Below are positions 1 through 5,542 of a stretch of 13,948 nucleotides of DNA, one piece after another; position 1 is the stretch's first letter; each line of letters starts with the position of its first letter. The stretch is from an uncultured Chitinophagaceae bacterium (GTDB lineage: Bacteria > Bacteroidota > Bacteroidia > Chitinophagales > Chitinophagaceae). The stretch is from NCBI GenBank assembly GCA_937897585.1, contig CALCNY010000079.1, positions 1-13,948 of the forward strand, given 5' to 3'. The notes under the pieces are model-generated. The model saw nothing but the letters and a program-made list of their open reading frames with translations, did no database searches and was not told the DNA's origin. A program made the translations under genes and the position numbers.

Positions 1-534
1 CCAATATATTAATAAATTATTGAATTCTACCGTATGATCTTTTAATTTTTGCCACAAAACCAGTTGCCCAATATTTGTTTTTTCTCCTTCCGAATTCTTT
101 GAGAAGTCTAAACAGTATTTCAATTTAAATGAATTATTCCATCCTGAAGCACTGTCTGATTGAGTTACAAATATGACACCTTTTCGAATATCGTTTTTTT
201 GAATAATCGCTCCAGTTTTTAGATTAATTAAAAGTGAATCAGCAACAGGCTTATTCATTTTAAAAATAAAAGGACATTTTGGCTTCCTACTAATGTCGTA
301 AATAAAATTAAGAACTCCGGAAACAACAATTCCTATACCTGCTTGTTTGGCTAAATTATTTTTATTGAATTTTATGATTCCTAAGCCTAATAGTAAATTG
401 ATAATTAATTTTTTATTAGGCGCTTCATTTTTATATTTTGTAAAGTTTATAAATGATGCTAAAAATCCTGTAAGTGTAATTACAGTAATTGACTCAATGT
501 TAAAAACATTTTTTTTAGGTGAAATTTCATTCAT
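1..534 (-). CDS. Hypothetical protein, 5' part only, possible membrane segments
   Basis: I do not recognise this gene. Reading the minus strand from an ATG at 534-532, the frame stays open for 178 codons to the first base of the window, so the 3' end lies outside. That long an open frame in such AT-rich DNA is unlikely by chance. The N-terminal half has hydrophobic stretches at about residues 15-31 (ITVITLTGFLASFINF), 43-54 and 65-80, which could be membrane helices. The rest is polar, with a cluster at about 120-135 (VIFVTQSDSASGWNN) and several Trp and Tyr residues. The gene follows the ParDE pair on the same strand after a 178-base gap. No clear TAnnTTTG box was found in that gap, so its promoter is unknown. 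A short plus-strand frame at 347-559 overlaps it antisense and I treat that as a shadow. Confidence 0.6.
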   Translation of the reverse strand, partial: MNEISPKKNVFNIESITVITLTGFLASFINFTKYKNEAPNKKLIINLLLGLGIIKFNKNNLAKQAGIGIVVSGVLNFIYDISRKPKCPFIFKMNKPVADSLLINLKTGAIIQKNDIRKGVIFVTQSDSASGWNNSFKLKYCLDFSKNSEGEKTNIGQLVLWQKLKDHTVEFNNLLIYW

Positions 535-676
535 AGTTATTTTTTATTTTCTAAATTAATAACTACGACAAGTACAAAAAAATGAAAGCACAAAAATGGA
601 CTAAATGGTACTTTTTGGACCAAAAATGAGCCAATAGAAACAATCAAATAGAAATAAAATCAGTGAGAAATAATTT

Positions 677-716
677 TTAATTATTTGTTTGAGTCATGCT
701 CATACAAATAAATTAA
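677..716 (-). other. Hairpin overlapping the parE stop codon
   Basis: An imperfect inverted repeat spans the end of parE. The inner stem is TGAG (690-693) with CTCA (699-702) around the loop TCATG. The outer stem is TTAATTATTTGT (677-688) with ACAAATAAATTAA (704-716), with one mismatch and one bulged A. The parE stop (TAA, complement of 713-715) lies in the outer arm. No U-rich run follows on the minus strand, so it is not a classic intrinsic terminator. It could still be a 3' stability or attenuation structure. Confidence 0.4.
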
Positions 717-1015
717 TCATTCAACCGACTCTCAATGTCCATTTGCTGGTGGAGAATTCTCATAATTTCAAGCTGATTTTTCTTCTTGTTAATTCTGTAG
801 AAAATAAAATGTGACTTTACTTTTGAACGAAAATATCCTTCTCTTATGTGTCCGCATTCCTTTCCAGATGTTGGATTGGTTGCAAGAAATTCTATTTCGT
901 TAATAATGAGGTTGTAATATCTATCTGCTTGCTGAATAGACCAAGTTTCAAAAGTATAAAGCCAGATGTTTTCAAGGTCTTTTGTGGCTTCCTTACTGAT
1001 CTTATAAGCAATCAC
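713..1015 (-). CDS. parE: ParE-family toxin of a type II toxin-antitoxin system
   Basis: This 100-residue protein fits the RelE/ParE superfamily in size and pattern. It opens with beta-strand/helix residues (YKISKEATKDLENIW), followed by a long helix (ADRYYNLIINEIEFLATNP), a GHIREGYFRSKV segment and a C-terminal strand pair (HFIFYRIN, LEIMRILHQQMD). ParE toxins of this type generally poison DNA gyrase, while RelE relatives cut mRNA; sequence alone does not settle the target. The start is a GTG at 1015-1013, overlapping the antitoxin stop as GTGA, so translation is probably coupled. The antitoxin precedes it on the same strand, as in typical parDE operons. It appears intact. Confidence 0.88.
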   Translation of the reverse strand: MIAYKISKEATKDLENIWLYTFETWSIQQADRYYNLIINEIEFLATNPTSGKECGHIREGYFRSKVKSHFIFYRINKKKNQLEIMRILHQQMDIESRLND

Positions 1016-1260
1016 TTTGCTTTATGTTTTTGATGAAGATTTTTCAAAAAAGAATCACGTTCGAAATTCTCCACAAATCCGGAATTCTCGCCTTTTTCCA
1101 ATTCTTTGATAAGTTCGGTCTTTTTCGCTTCCTCAAATTCAAACAATCTTAATGCCGCTCTTACAACTTCACTAACAGATGAAAACTTTCCAGTCTCAAT
1201 TTGCTTATTAATAAAGTTGTCGTAGTATTCGCTTAACAGTATGGATGTGTTCTTTGACAT
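1012..1260 (-). CDS. parD: ParD-family antitoxin (ribbon-helix-helix)
   Basis: This 82-residue protein has the ParD/CopG plan. An N-terminal ribbon-helix-helix DNA-binding domain covers about residues 1-45 (NTSILLSEYYDNFINKQI, then SSVSEVVRAALRLFE). The charged C-terminal part, about 46-82 (KELEKGENSGFVENFERDSF), would wrap around and neutralise the toxin. The ATG at 1260-1258 is the only sensible start: it lies about 16 bases from a -7-like box, and the domain begins there. The gene overlaps parE by 4 bases. A palindrome lies inside its promoter, which fits the usual autoregulation by ParD or the ParD-ParE complex. That regulation is inferred from family knowledge and position. Confidence 0.88.
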   Translation of the reverse strand: MSKNTSILLSEYYDNFINKQIETGKFSSVSEVVRAALRLFEFEEAKKTELIKELEKGENSGFVENFERDSFLKNLHQKHKAK

Positions 1261-1276
1261 GTCAAATCAATTTTTA

Positions 1277-1308
1277 CTAAAATACCATTTATTGGTATAA
1301 TCCCCAAA
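1277..1308 (-). promoter_or_regulatory. Candidate parDE promoter
   Basis: Read on the minus strand there is a TTTG (complement of 1305-1308), 20 bases, then TATTTTAG (complement of 1277-1284). This matches the Bacteroidota -33 TTTG / -7 TAnnTTTG pattern with one mismatch in the -7 box. Transcription would start about 10-12 bases before the parD ATG. Confidence 0.5.
1282..1298. promoter_or_regulatory. Palindromic operator candidate for parDE
   Basis: A perfect inverted repeat, ATACCA-TTTAT-TGGTAT, lies between the proposed -33 and -7 boxes and touches the -7 box. Ribbon-helix-helix antitoxins bind short palindromes of this kind in their own promoters, so it is the best candidate site for ParD autorepression. 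Confidence 0.55.
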
Positions 1309-1367
1309 TTTTTGATGAAACTCATGCAAGAAAATTCATGTAACTCCGAACCCCAAATGCCAAACAA

Positions 1368-1394
1368 CTCCCCCGTTGGGGGATTTAGGGGGCT
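1368..1394 (-). repeat. C5/G5 hairpin repeat, copy 1 (after DUF4293)
   Basis: In the sense direction of the DUF4293 gene this reads AGCCCCC-TAAAT-CCCCC-AAC-GGGGGAG and begins 5 bases after the stop codon. It differs from copy 2 (4369-4395) at a single position over 27 bases. CCCCC and GGGGG form a short hairpin with a 3-base loop. No T-run follows directly, so intrinsic terminator activity is uncertain. Confidence 0.85.
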
Positions 1395-1399
1395 GCTTG

Positions 1400-1822
1400 C
1401 TATCTCAACCTATCACTATCCGCAATAATCTTATTGTCTTTTCTGATTCCCGCAATCGCCAAAAGGATGAAGATGATAATGAGCAAATGAATGCATGCAC
1501 CAATTGCCAGTGTTCCTTCTTTAAAAGTTTTAGTGAGGAAGTAGTAAAAAATCAATAAGCTTATTTCAATAAAAAAAGCAGCTATACAAAATTTGATTTG
1601 TTGCTTTCTGTTTTTGTATAAAAATATGCTGATAAGACACATCACACCAACGGCAGTTGTCAGAATGGGATTGTCCATTCCTTTAATTTGACTGAAAGCG
1701 CCGACACCATTTGATGTAGTTCCTTCAGCAATTAGGTTACCTGCATAAAAAGTAATTTTCAGACTTACAAATGAACAGGCTGCTGCTAATAAAAGCCAGA
1801 TGGTTTGGATGCGTTGAAGCAT
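1400..1822 (-). CDS. DUF4293 family membrane protein
   Basis: This 140-residue integral membrane protein belongs to the DUF4293 family found in Bacteroidota; its function is unknown. It starts with MLQRIQTIWLLLAA and ends with the charged tail IRKDNKIIADSDRLR, which matches family members I recall. Four hydrophobic segments are visible, at about residues 7-27, 55-69, 75-95 and 104-124, with a polar loop (NLIAEGTTSNGVGAFSQIKG) after the first. Its length is normal for the family. It follows glyA on the same strand after 118 bases filled by a repeat element. No convincing promoter box was seen there, so cotranscription with glyA is possible. The ATG at 1822-1820 was chosen because the first helix begins at once after it. 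An in-frame upstream extension would consist of repeat sequence only. Confidence 0.85.
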   Translation of the reverse strand: MLQRIQTIWLLLAAACSFVSLKITFYAGNLIAEGTTSNGVGAFSQIKGMDNPILTTAVGVMCLISIFLYKNRKQQIKFCIAAFFIEISLLIFYYFLTKTFKEGTLAIGACIHLLIIIFILLAIAGIRKDNKIIADSDRLR

Positions 1823-1829
1823 AAAAATT

Positions 1830-1936
1830 GTTTAAAAGGTTTAATAAGTTCAATTTGTTCAAGAGGTTTTTTACTGAAGAGGTTTTTGGTTTCATCAAAC
1901 GTGTTGAACCTTTTGAACCTCCCAAACCTTTTGAAC
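1830..1936 (-). repeat. GTTCAAAAGG compound repeat, copy A (glyA/DUF4293 gap)
   Basis: In the glyA sense direction this begins 4 bases after the glyA stop with GTTCAAAAGGTTT, repeats as TTCAAAAGGTTCAAC, and ends with ACAAATTGAAC then AAACCTTTTAAAC. The two ends are therefore inverted copies of one unit. Its last 31 bases match the corresponding end of copy B (4423-4538) at about 27 positions. It fills nearly the whole intergenic space. It could fold into a long imperfect hairpin. Confidence 0.8.
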
Positions 1937-1940
1937 ATTT

Positions 1941-3221
1941 CTACCCAAGCTCTGGGTAAAGCGAAAACTGCTCCATAAACTTCCCCACCTCTTCTTTCAC
2001 TGCAGCAATTGTTGCTTCGTTATCGATATCCATCAATATGCGGTCGATGAAGTCAACCACGGTCTGCATGTCTTTTTCTTTCATGCCTCTGGTGGTAATC
2101 GCGGGAACGCCTACACGAATACCGCTCGTTACAAACGGACTCTTATCATCAAAAGGAACCGCGTTTTTATTCAAAGTGATATGCGCTCTGTCTAAAGTTT
2201 CCTGAGCTTTCTTTCCTGTGATGTTTTTATTCCGAAGGTCGATCAACATCAAATGGTTGTCGGTGCCGCCGCTGATGATATGATAATCTTTAGCTACTAA
2301 TGCTGCAGCCATTGCTTGAGCATTTTTCTGAACTTGTTTGGCATATGCTTTAAACTCATCAGAAAGCAATTCGCCAAATGCTACTGCTTTAGCGGCAATC
2401 ACATGTTCTAATGGTCCGCCTTGTGTACCAGGGAAAACAGCCATGTCGAGCAAATTGCTCATCATTCTAACATTGCCTTTTAAGTCTTTAAGGCCGAAAG
2501 GATTTTCAAAATCTTTTTTCATCAAAATGATACCACCTCTTGGTCCACGTAAAGTTTTATGAGTAGTGCTGGTCACAAAATGACAATGTTCAAATGGAGA
2601 TGATAATAATCCTGCGGCAATCAAACCTGCAGGATGTGCCATGTCACACAATACAAACGCACCAACTTCGTCTGCTACTTTTCTGATTCTGGCGTAATCG
2701 ATATCTCTGCTATAAGCTGACGCGCCACAGATGATTAATTTCGGTTTCTCAGTTCTTGCTTTTTCTTCCAGCATTTCGTAATCAATCAAGCCGCTTTCTT
2801 TTTTTACACCATAGAAATGTGCTTTATAAGTTTTACCTGAGAAATTTACAGGTGAGCCGTGCGTTAAGTGTCCGCCCATGCTTAAATCCAATCCTAAAAT
2901 CGTGTCGCCAGGATTTAGGATGGCCAGCATTAAAGCAGCATTTGCCTGAGCGCCACTATGTGGTTGTACGTTAGCATATTCACAATTGAAAACTTGTTTG
3001 ATTCTGTCTATGGCCAACTGTTCTACCTGATCTACGATTTCACATCCGCCATAATATCTTCTGCCCGGATATCCTTCAGCGTATTTATTGGTTAATGGAG
3101 AACCCATGGCTTGCATCACTTCCATGCTGGTGAAATTTTCACTGGCAATTAATTCAATACCATAACGTTGTCTGTGTAGTTCTTGCCCGATTAAATCAAA
3201 AATCGCTTTATCCTTGTACAT
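1941..3221 (-). CDS. glyA: Serine hydroxymethyltransferase
   Basis: A PLP enzyme that interconverts serine plus tetrahydrofolate with glycine plus 5,10-methylene-tetrahydrofolate in the cytoplasm, feeding one-carbon metabolism. The 426 residues match the usual family length. Visible landmarks, numbered from the chosen start, are IELIASENF (22-30), the NKYAEGYPGRRYYGG segment (45-59), HSGAQAN (88-94), CDMAHPAGLIAAG (192-204) and the PLP-lysine motif VTSTTHKTLRGPRGG (216-230, Lys222). The frame is open further upstream to a TTG at 3242-3240, but a perfect -7 box covers that TTG. I therefore take the ATG at 3221-3219 (MYKDKAIFDL). It is divergent from the nucleotidyltransferase gene, and a repeat begins 4 bases after its stop. 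Confidence 0.97.
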   Translation of the reverse strand: MYKDKAIFDLIGQELHRQRYGIELIASENFTSMEVMQAMGSPLTNKYAEGYPGRRYYGGCEIVDQVEQLAIDRIKQVFNCEYANVQPHSGAQANAALMLAILNPGDTILGLDLSMGGHLTHGSPVNFSGKTYKAHFYGVKKESGLIDYEMLEEKARTEKPKLIICGASAYSRDIDYARIRKVADEVGAFVLCDMAHPAGLIAAGLLSSPFEHCHFVTSTTHKTLRGPRGGIILMKKDFENPFGLKDLKGNVRMMSNLLDMAVFPGTQGGPLEHVIAAKAVAFGELLSDEFKAYAKQVQKNAQAMAAALVAKDYHIISGGTDNHLMLIDLRNKNITGKKAQETLDRAHITLNKNAVPFDDKSPFVTSGIRVGVPAITTRGMKEKDMQTVVDFIDRILMDIDNEATIAAVKEEVGKFMEQFSLYPELG

Positions 3222-3239
3222 ATGTAATTTTTTATGGCG

Positions 3240-3247
3240 CAAAGATA
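3240..3247 (-). promoter_or_regulatory. glyA promoter, -7 box
   Basis: The minus strand reads TATCTTTG, a perfect match to the Bacteroidota -7 consensus TAnnTTTG. It lies 18 bases before the ATG at 3221, giving a leader of about 12-15 bases. No clear -33 TTTG lies at the expected distance (only a TTTC-like stretch). The box rules out the upstream TTG as the start codon. Confidence 0.65.
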
Positions 3248-3280
3248 CAGCCGCAAGGTTAATCTGAAATGAAGAATTAA

Positions 3281-3288
3281 TAGTTTTG
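3281..3288 (+). promoter_or_regulatory. Candidate -7 box for the nucleotidyltransferase gene
   Basis: TAGTTTTG matches TAnnTTTG and lies about 80 bases before the ATG at 3368. No clear -33 TTTG precedes it. It sits back to back with the glyA -7 box 33 bases away, so the two promoters would share upstream DNA. Confidence 0.4.
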
Positions 3289-3367
3289 AATGATTTCTAA
3301 ACAATTGGGCTATCATGTTCATTTTACTCAAAAAGTCCTAATTTCACTCCCCGAAACAAGAAATCTG

Positions 3368-4369
3368 ATGAAGGCGATCATTCCAGTAGCTGGTGCAGGC
3401 ACTAAGTTACGTCCACATACATACACTCAACCTAAAGCGCTCATACCGCTTGCAGGCAGAACCATACTCAATATCATTGTTGATCAATTGAAAGAAGCCG
3501 GAATTACCGAGTTTATTTTCATTATTGGTTACTTGGGAGAAAAAATTCAGGATTATGTATATGCCAATTATCCTGATTTGACTTGCCATTTCGTAACACA
3601 GAATGATCGTCATGGTACAGGCCATGCGGTTGAATTGACTCGTGAATTAGTTGGCAATGATGATGTGTTTATCGTTTTGGGCGATACCATTGCTGAATAT
3701 GATATCAAAGAAGTGATGGATTCTCCTTACTCAATGCTAGGTATAAAAAAAGTGGATGATCCGAGGAATTTTGGTGTAGCAGAAATTGAAGAAGATGGAT
3801 TTATCAGCCGCGTGGTAGAAAAGCCAGTGATTCCAAAAAGCAATATGGCTTTGGTGGGCATTTATAAAATAAAAGAATCTCATCTTTTATATGGCTGTCT
3901 TGAAACCATTATCAGCACTAAAGAAGATTTAGATGATTTTAATTTGACCGATGCTTTGGAATGTATGATTCAACAAGGCGCCAAGTTCAAGTCTTTCAAA
4001 GTTTCCAATTGGTTTGATTGTGGTAAAAAAGAAACTTTGTTGGAATCTAATGCGATTTTATTGAAAAAATTTGGTGGCAATGTTAACGAACACAATCCTT
4101 ATCAAAATACCATCATCATTCCTCCTGTAAGTATCGGCGAGGGATGTGTGATAAAAAATTCTGTTATTGGTCCTAATGTCGCTATCGGCGAACATACCAG
4201 CATCAATCATGGCATCATCAAAGATTCTATCATCGGTGCCTATTCGAATCTTTATGAAATTGTACTCAATAATTCACTAATTGGTAACGACGCTGAAGTA
4301 AGAGGTGTGAGTCGAAATTTGAATATTGGCGATAATACAGCGATTGATTTGGGAGGGAGTAGGAGTTGA
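3368..4369 (+). CDS. Sugar-phosphate nucleotidyltransferase with left-handed beta-helix tail
   Basis: This 333-residue cytoplasmic enzyme probably transfers a nucleotide onto a sugar 1-phosphate to give an NDP-sugar. The N-terminal Rossmann-like domain (about 1-235) carries the signature GAGTKLRP (9-16, with Lys where many relatives have Arg), QPKALIPLAG (21-30), the NDRHGTGHA segment (79-87) and LGDT (104-107, metal-binding Asp106). About 250-330 holds hexapeptide repeats (VSIGEGCVIKNSVIGPNVAIGEH) of a left-handed beta-helix, as in GlmU and the RmlA-like long forms. The exact sugar and nucleotide cannot be told; G1P thymidylyl- or uridylyltransferase are both possible. I chose MKAIIPVAGAG over the upstream ATG at 3290, because the fold begins here and the preceding 26 residues have no family character. 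Its stop overlaps a hairpin repeat. The polysaccharide export genes downstream make a role in envelope sugars plausible. Confidence 0.88.
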   Translation: MKAIIPVAGAGTKLRPHTYTQPKALIPLAGRTILNIIVDQLKEAGITEFIFIIGYLGEKIQDYVYANYPDLTCHFVTQNDRHGTGHAVELTRELVGNDDVFIVLGDTIAEYDIKEVMDSPYSMLGIKKVDDPRNFGVAEIEEDGFISRVVEKPVIPKSNMALVGIYKIKESHLLYGCLETIISTKEDLDDFNLTDALECMIQQGAKFKSFKVSNWFDCGKKETLLESNAILLKKFGGNVNEHNPYQNTIIIPPVSIGEGCVIKNSVIGPNVAIGEHTSINHGIIKDSIIGAYSNLYEIVLNNSLIGNDAEVRGVSRNLNIGDNTAIDLGGSRS

Positions 4370-4395
4370 GCCCCCTAAATCCCCCAAAGGGGGAG
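4369..4395 (+). repeat. C5/G5 hairpin repeat, copy 2 (overlaps a stop codon)
   Basis: AGCCCCC-TAAAT-CCCCC-AAA-GGGGGAG begins on the last base of the nucleotidyltransferase TGA. It has the same orientation relative to the preceding gene as copies 1 and 3. TCCCCC pairs with GGGGGA over a 3-base loop, followed by GTTTG, a weak T-rich tail. Confidence 0.85.
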
Positions 4396-4422
4396 TTTGT
4401 GGTTTATTGAATTTTGTTTGGT

Positions 4423-4538
4423 GTTTAAAAGGTTCAATATGTTCAAAAGGTTCAATCAACCTATGAAACTTTTTGAACCTCTGAAACCAGAACCGACCAA
4501 ACCTACACAACAAATTGAACGTCTTGAACCTTTTAAAC
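4423..4538 (+). repeat. GTTCAAAAGG compound repeat, copy B
   Basis: The element is bounded by a perfect 15-base inverted repeat: GTTTAAAAGGTTCAA at 4423-4437 and its complement at 4524-4538. Directly after the left end comes a second direct unit, GTTCAAAAGGTTCAA. Near the right end is ACAAATTGAAC, shared with copy A. It lies between the nucleotidyltransferase and the nitronate monooxygenase gene, 14 bases before the latter's ATG. It contains no stop in the reading frame of that gene. Confidence 0.85.
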
Positions 4539-4552
4539 TTTTAATTAACCCC

Positions 4553-5494
4553 ATGTTCTCCAACTCCATCATCAAACTCTTCAACATCGAAAAACCCATC
4601 ATCCAAGGTGGGATGATATGGGCGAGTGGATGGCGTTTAGCCAGTGCCGTGAGTAATGCAGGTGGTTTGGGTTTGATAGGAAGTGGCAGTATGTATCCTG
4701 AAGTATTGAAAGAGCATATCCAAAAATGTAAAGCGGCTACCGATAAGCCTTTCGGTGTCAATATTCCATTACTTTATCCTGACATAGATAAGCATGTTCA
4801 AACCATAATCGATGAAAAAGTGCCCATTGTTTTTTCATCTGCTGGCAATCCCAAAACATATACCTCAATTTTAAAACAACATGGCATCAAAGTGGTTCAT
4901 GTAGTTAGCAGCAGCAAATTTGCTTTGAAAGCCCAAGATGCCGGATGCGATGCCGTTGTTGCCGAAGGCTTTGAAGCCGGTGGTCATAATGGAAGAGAAG
5001 AAACAACTACGATGGTGCTGATTCCGGCAGTTTGTAATGCAGTTACCATTCCGGTGATTGCTGCTGGTGGTATTGCAACTGGAAAACAAATGTTGGCAGC
5101 GATGGTGTTGGGTGCATCAGGTGTACAAATGGGCAGCCGTTTTATTGCGAGTGAAGAAGCTTCAAGTCATATTGATTTTAAAAATACAGTTATAAAAACT
5201 GGCGAAGGCGACACCCAACTTTCATTAAAAAAGCTGACACCAGTAAGACTCATTAAAAATAAATTCTTCAACGAAGTACAAGAAGCCGAACTCAGAGGCG
5301 CATCTAGCGAAGAACTTCAACAGCTATTAGGCAGAGGCCGCGCCAAAAAAGGAATGTTTGAAGGTGATTTGGATGCCGGTGAGTTGGAAATCGGGCAAGT
5401 TAGTGCTTTACTTAAATCCATTCAGCCTGCTTCTGCAATTATTGATGAAGTTTGGACCGAGTTTCAGCAGCTGCTGCAGCATCCTCTGAAATAA
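4553..5494 (+). CDS. Nitronate monooxygenase / FabK-like FMN-dependent oxidoreductase
   Basis: A 313-residue TIM-barrel flavoprotein of the 2-nitropropane dioxygenase family. Landmarks are PIIQGGMIWAS near the N-terminus (15-25), DKPFGVNIPLL (65-74), SSAGNP (95-100), the active-site loop AEGFEAGGHNG (137-147, candidate catalytic His145) and FMN-phosphate segments AAGGIATG (170-177) and GVQMGSRF (190-197). These segments resemble enoyl-ACP reductase II (FabK) as closely as nitronate monooxygenase. It may therefore act in fatty-acid synthesis or in detoxifying nitronates; sequence does not decide. The frame is open upstream to an ATG at 4397, but those 52 codons are repeat DNA and encode a low-complexity stretch (FKRFNMFKRFN). 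The family homology starts at MFSNSIIKLF, so I take 4553. No own promoter was seen, and readthrough from the upstream gene is possible. Confidence 0.88.
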   Translation: MFSNSIIKLFNIEKPIIQGGMIWASGWRLASAVSNAGGLGLIGSGSMYPEVLKEHIQKCKAATDKPFGVNIPLLYPDIDKHVQTIIDEKVPIVFSSAGNPKTYTSILKQHGIKVVHVVSSSKFALKAQDAGCDAVVAEGFEAGGHNGREETTTMVLIPAVCNAVTIPVIAAGGIATGKQMLAAMVLGASGVQMGSRFIASEEASSHIDFKNTVIKTGEGDTQLSLKKLTPVRLIKNKFFNEVQEAELRGASSEELQQLLGRGRAKKGMFEGDLDAGELEIGQVSALLKSIQPASAIIDEVWTEFQQLLQHPLK

Positions 5495-5499
5495 AATAT

Positions 5500-5507
5500 T
5501 ATATTTG
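5500..5507 (+). promoter_or_regulatory. Candidate promoter of the export operon, -7 box
   Basis: TATATTTG matches the TAnnTTTG consensus exactly and lies 35 bases before the ATG of the SLBB gene, just after the preceding stop codon. No clear -33 TTTG is found in the coding DNA upstream. Confidence 0.5.
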
Positions 5508-5542
5508 GGCAATTAATTTAGCACAAATCAACCCCAATAAGC

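Noticed and set aside
347..559. 70-codon plus-strand frame at the left edge
   Set aside because: It overlaps antisense the longer minus-strand frame at 1-534 that runs to the window edge; both look hydrophobic because of AT-rich composition, and the longer one is preferred.
582..629. Tiny plus-strand frame MKAQKWTKWYFLDQK
   Set aside because: Only 15 codons with no promoter or family support; probably chance.
3222..3242. Longer glyA start at a TTG (433-residue form)
   Set aside because: The TTG lies within a perfect -7 box, and the extra seven residues (start through RHKKLH) have no counterpart in the family.
3290..3367. Upstream ATG for the nucleotidyltransferase
   Set aside because: The 26 extra residues precede the first beta strand of a well-defined fold and show no conserved character; the MKAIIPVAG start is typical.
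5465..5476. Palindrome CAGCAGCTGCTG, also present at 13192-13203
   Set aside because: Both copies lie inside coding regions and follow from common Gln/Leu and Ala codons; two occurrences are not enough to argue for a site.
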